Below, piece by piece: positions 15,844-17,929 of a stretch of DNA of 17,929 bases. Positions within the stretch are counted from its first letter, which is position 1; each line of letters begins with the position of its first letter. Source of the DNA: Candidatus Zixiibacteriota bacterium (GTDB lineage: Bacteria; Zixibacteria; MSB-5A5; GN15; FEB-12); contig JAGLXI010000171.1 of NCBI GenBank assembly GCA_023132995.1, positions 1-17,929 of the forward strand, in the 5' to 3' direction. The notes under the pieces are model-generated. The model searched no databases. It saw only the letters and a list, made by a program, of their open reading frames with translations, and had not been told where the DNA came from. The position numbers and the translations under genes were made by a program.

Positions 15844-15882
15844 GCGAGACAACCCTCCGATGCCCGCACCACAACGGACGGT

Positions 15883-15911
15883 TTGACTTGACCCCGGCTA
15901 CTTCGTATATT
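15883..15911 (+). promoter_or_regulatory. Promoter of the urocanate hydratase gene
   Basis: TTGACT (15883-15888), a 17-bp spacer and TATATT (15906-15911) form a sigma70-type promoter. The transcript would start near 15918, at or within a few bases of an in-frame ATG at 15920, which makes the ATG at 15938 the better start. Confidence 0.65.
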
Positions 15912-15937
15912 CCTACAACATGCGAAGGAGTCTGCCG

Positions 15938-17593
15938 ATGAAACCCAGGAAAGTCAAAGCCGCACGCGGGATGAAACTGTCGTGCAAGGGATGGCACCAG
16001 GAAGCCGCCCTGCGAATGCTCAACAACAACCTCGACCCGGAAGTCGCCGAGAAACCAGCGGAACTGATAGTCTACGGCGGCAGTGGTAAGGCCGCCCGTA
16101 ACTGGGACGCTTACGCCGCAATTGTCAAGTCGCTGAAGTCGCTGAAGAACGACGAGACCCTGCTTGTCCAGTCCGGCAAACCGGTGGGCATATTCCAGAC
16201 TCACGACTATGCCCCACGGGTCCTGATCGCCAACTCGCATTTGGTGCCGCGCTGGGCCACCTGGGAAAAGTTCCGGCAACTGGATAAGTTAGGGCTGATC
16301 ATGTTCGGCCAGATGACCGCCGGCAGTTGGATCTATATCGGAGCCCAGGGGATAATCCAGGGAACGTACGAGACTTTTGTGGCGGTCGGCGACCAGCACT
16401 TCGGCGGCGATCTGAGCGGCAGGTGGGTACTCACCGGAGGCATGGGCGGCATGGGCGGCGCCCAGCCCATGGCCGGCACGATGGCCGGCGCTTCGATCCT
16501 GGTGGTGGAGGTCGACGAAGCCCGCATCAACCGCCGTATCAAGATCGGCTTCTGTGACGTCAAGGTGAAGACGCTGGACAAAGCCCTCAAGCTCATCAAG
16601 GAGCACGTTGGGTCCCGGGAACCGATCTCGGTCGGTCTCGTGGGAAACTGCGCCGAGGTTTTCCCGGAGATATTCCGGCGCGGCATCGTCCCCGATATCG
16701 TTACCGACCAAACCTCGGCCCATGACGAACTCAACGGCTATATTCCCGAGGGCCTGAGCATCACCGAGGCCAACCGTTTGCGCAAGAAAGACTCCCAGGG
16801 CTATATCAAGCGCGCCTACCAGTCGATGGTCAAACACTGTGACTCCATGACCAAGTTCCAGAAGGCCGGCTCGGTCGTGTTTGATTACGGCAACAACCTG
16901 CGTGGACAGGCGCAGACCGGCGGCCTGAGAAACGCCTTCGACTATCCGGGGTTCGTGCCCGCGTACGTGCGGCCCCTGTTCTGCGAAGGAAGAGGACCGT
17001 TCCGCTGGGCTGCGCTCTCGGGAGACCCGAACGACATCGCCGTGACCGATGAGATTGTCTTGAAGACTTTCAAGGATAACCGGCCTTTAGTCCGCTGGAT
17101 AAAGATGGCCCGCGAGAAAATCCCCTACCAGGGTTTGCCTGCCCGCATCTGCTGGCTCGGCTATGGTGAGCGCGCCAAGTTCGCGGATATTATGAACAGC
17201 TACATCAAACGCGGCAAGATATCAGCCCCGATTGTAATCGGCCGCGACCATCTCGATTGCGGCTCGGTGGCCTCGCCCTACCGCGAAACGGAAGATATGC
17301 TGGACGGCTCCGACGCTATCGCGGACTGGCCGCTGCTCAACGGCATGCTCAACGCTGTCTCCGGCGCCAGCTGGGTCTCTATCCACCACGGCGGCGGAGT
17401 GGGAATCGGTAACGCCATCCACGCCGGGCAGGTGATTGTGGCCGACGGCACAAAGGAAATGGCCGTCCGGCTCAACCGTGTGCTGACTAACGACCCCGGG
17501 ACAGGCATCGCGCGCCACGTCGACGCCGGTTATCCCGATGCGATCACGTTCGCAAAGAAGCACAAGGTAAAGATACCGATGATGAAGAAGTAA
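15938..17593 (+). CDS. hutU: Urocanate hydratase (urocanase)
   Basis: This enzyme converts urocanate to 4-imidazolone-5-propionate, the second step of histidine degradation, using tightly bound NAD+ as an electrophile. The 551-residue product has the usual full length. Visible family signatures include YGGSGKAARNW (46-56), the glycine-rich TGGMGGMGGAQPMAG (166-180), FCEGRGPFRWAALSGDP (348-364), and the urocanase signature YQGLPARICW (395-404... ending at Cys404-Trp405), where Cys404 corresponds to the active-site cysteine of Pseudomonas urocanase. HHGGGVGIGNAIHAGQ lies near the C-terminus. The ATG at 15938 is chosen over 15920 because AAGGAG at 15925-15930 lies 7 nt upstream and the predicted transcript begins near 15918. 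No other hut gene is in the window. Confidence 0.96.
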   Translation: MKPRKVKAARGMKLSCKGWHQEAALRMLNNNLDPEVAEKPAELIVYGGSGKAARNWDAYAAIVKSLKSLKNDETLLVQSGKPVGIFQTHDYAPRVLIANSHLVPRWATWEKFRQLDKLGLIMFGQMTAGSWIYIGAQGIIQGTYETFVAVGDQHFGGDLSGRWVLTGGMGGMGGAQPMAGTMAGASILVVEVDEARINRRIKIGFCDVKVKTLDKALKLIKEHVGSREPISVGLVGNCAEVFPEIFRRGIVPDIVTDQTSAHDELNGYIPEGLSITEANRLRKKDSQGYIKRAYQSMVKHCDSMTKFQKAGSVVFDYGNNLRGQAQTGGLRNAFDYPGFVPAYVRPLFCEGRGPFRWAALSGDPNDIAVTDEIVLKTFKDNRPLVRWIKMAREKIPYQGLPARICWLGYGERAKFADIMNSYIKRGKISAPIVIGRDHLDCGSVASPYRETEDMLDGSDAIADWPLLNGMLNAVSGASWVSIHHGGGVGIGNAIHAGQVIVADGTKEMAVRLNRVLTNDPGTGIARHVDAGYPDAITFAKKHKVKIPMMKK

Positions 17594-17929
17594 GTGGTGT
17601 GTCGATTTTCTTAAGCGGGGGTAAGCGGCGAAAGCTGCCCCGGATATCGGCGGAGTCTGGTGCGGGTCTGGAACTATCCGAGCTATCTTGTTTCGGGGGG
17701 GGGACTTGCAGGCCGGGGACTTCTTCGAGAAGCTCTACGCCAAACTTCTCACCAAACAACTTACGGATCAGTCGCTTGTCGGCGCGGAACCTGTAGAAAC
17801 CCGAATCGCCGTCGGCCCGAAGCGGTTCGTTGAGAAACTCCTCCACTTTCCTCATATGCTCCAATCGGAAAGGCTCTCTCAGGTCAATGCGAATCTCGTA
17901 CTTTGTCGTATCCGGCGGGGTCGGCTTCT
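17544..17929 (-). CDS. Unidentified protein, N-terminus outside the window, C-terminus possibly frameshifted
   Basis: On the minus strand the frame is open from the window edge to a stop at 17544. The first visible part reads like a real soluble protein, with charged amphipathic segments such as YEIRIDLREPFRLEHMRKVE and RADKRLIRKLFGEKFGVELL. I do not recognise the family. The frame then crosses a run of nine C (plus-strand G at 17695-17703). After it the sequence becomes Ser/Pro-rich and runs 50 bp antisense into the end of hutU, which is unusual in this tidy window. Adding one C, or removing two, would give a stop at 17685-17683 just after the run. The true C-terminus may therefore be near 17683. 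The in-frame TTG at 17864 is not needed as a start, because the frame continues upstream. Confidence 0.55.
   Translation of the reverse strand, partial: KPTPPDTTKYEIRIDLREPFRLEHMRKVEEFLNEPLRADGDSGFYRFRADKRLIRKLFGEKFGVELLEEVPGLQVPPPKQDSSDSSRPAPDSADIRGSFRRLPPLKKIDTPLTSSSSVSLPCASLRT
17616..17642 (+). other. Stem-loop after hutU with a GAAA loop
   Basis: GCGGC (17625-17629) and GCTGC (17634-17638) pair, with one G-U, around the GNRA-type loop GAAA. A short outer CGGG/CCCG helix (17616-17619 with 17639-17642) is separated by a one-sided bulge. It lies 23 nt after the hutU stop. No U-run follows on either strand, so terminator activity is uncertain. Confidence 0.3.

Noticed and set aside
16333..16837. 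Minus-strand frames opposite hutU
   Set aside because: They are antisense shadows of a gene with complete urocanase signatures.

Overview
The window is a continuous, gene-dense stretch of a GC-rich bacterial chromosome with tight operons, Shine-Dalgarno sites and well-formed TTGAC-type -35 boxes. No tRNA, rRNA, insertion sequence, phage gene or CRISPR array was recognised. Gene content (complex I with nuoM-nuoN, split Na/Pi transporter plus PhoU, fused two-half M16 peptidase, tyrosine phenol-lyase next to urocanate hydratase) suggests a respiring, didermic, amino-acid-degrading bacterium. An uncultured FCB-type lineage (for example Zixibacteria-like) would fit, but that placement is an impression and was not tested.

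Layout. 1-3200 (+): end of a membrane subunit gene, then nuoM and nuoN, the distal end of a complex I operon. 3215-6080 (+): a consensus promoter followed by a DUF502 membrane protein, a PTS EIIA-CBS regulatory protein (GTGA overlap) and a cation/Ca2+ exchanger-family protein. 7964-6096 (-): Na/Pi cotransporter followed by a PhoU-domain protein, convergent with the exchanger. 10907-8057 (-): a large exported M16 peptidase. 10927-14203 (+): a promoter divergent from the M16 gene, a small hypothetical exported protein, then secD and secF. 14349-15843 (+): tyrosine phenol-lyase with its own promoter. 15883-17593 (+): urocanate hydratase with its own promoter. 17929-17544 (-): an unidentified gene cut by the window edge and crossing a 9-nt homopolymer.

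Functional themes. Proton-pumping respiration (complex I), Na+-coupled and other ion transport with associated regulatory domains, protein export (SecDF), an envelope protease, and catabolism of tyrosine and histidine. The most intriguing item is the small signal-bearing ORF just upstream of secDF. Its position, size and Arg-Pro tail next to the stop recall secretion-monitoring arrest peptides (SecM, VemP, ApdA/ApdP). This is a hypothesis, not a demonstrated system.
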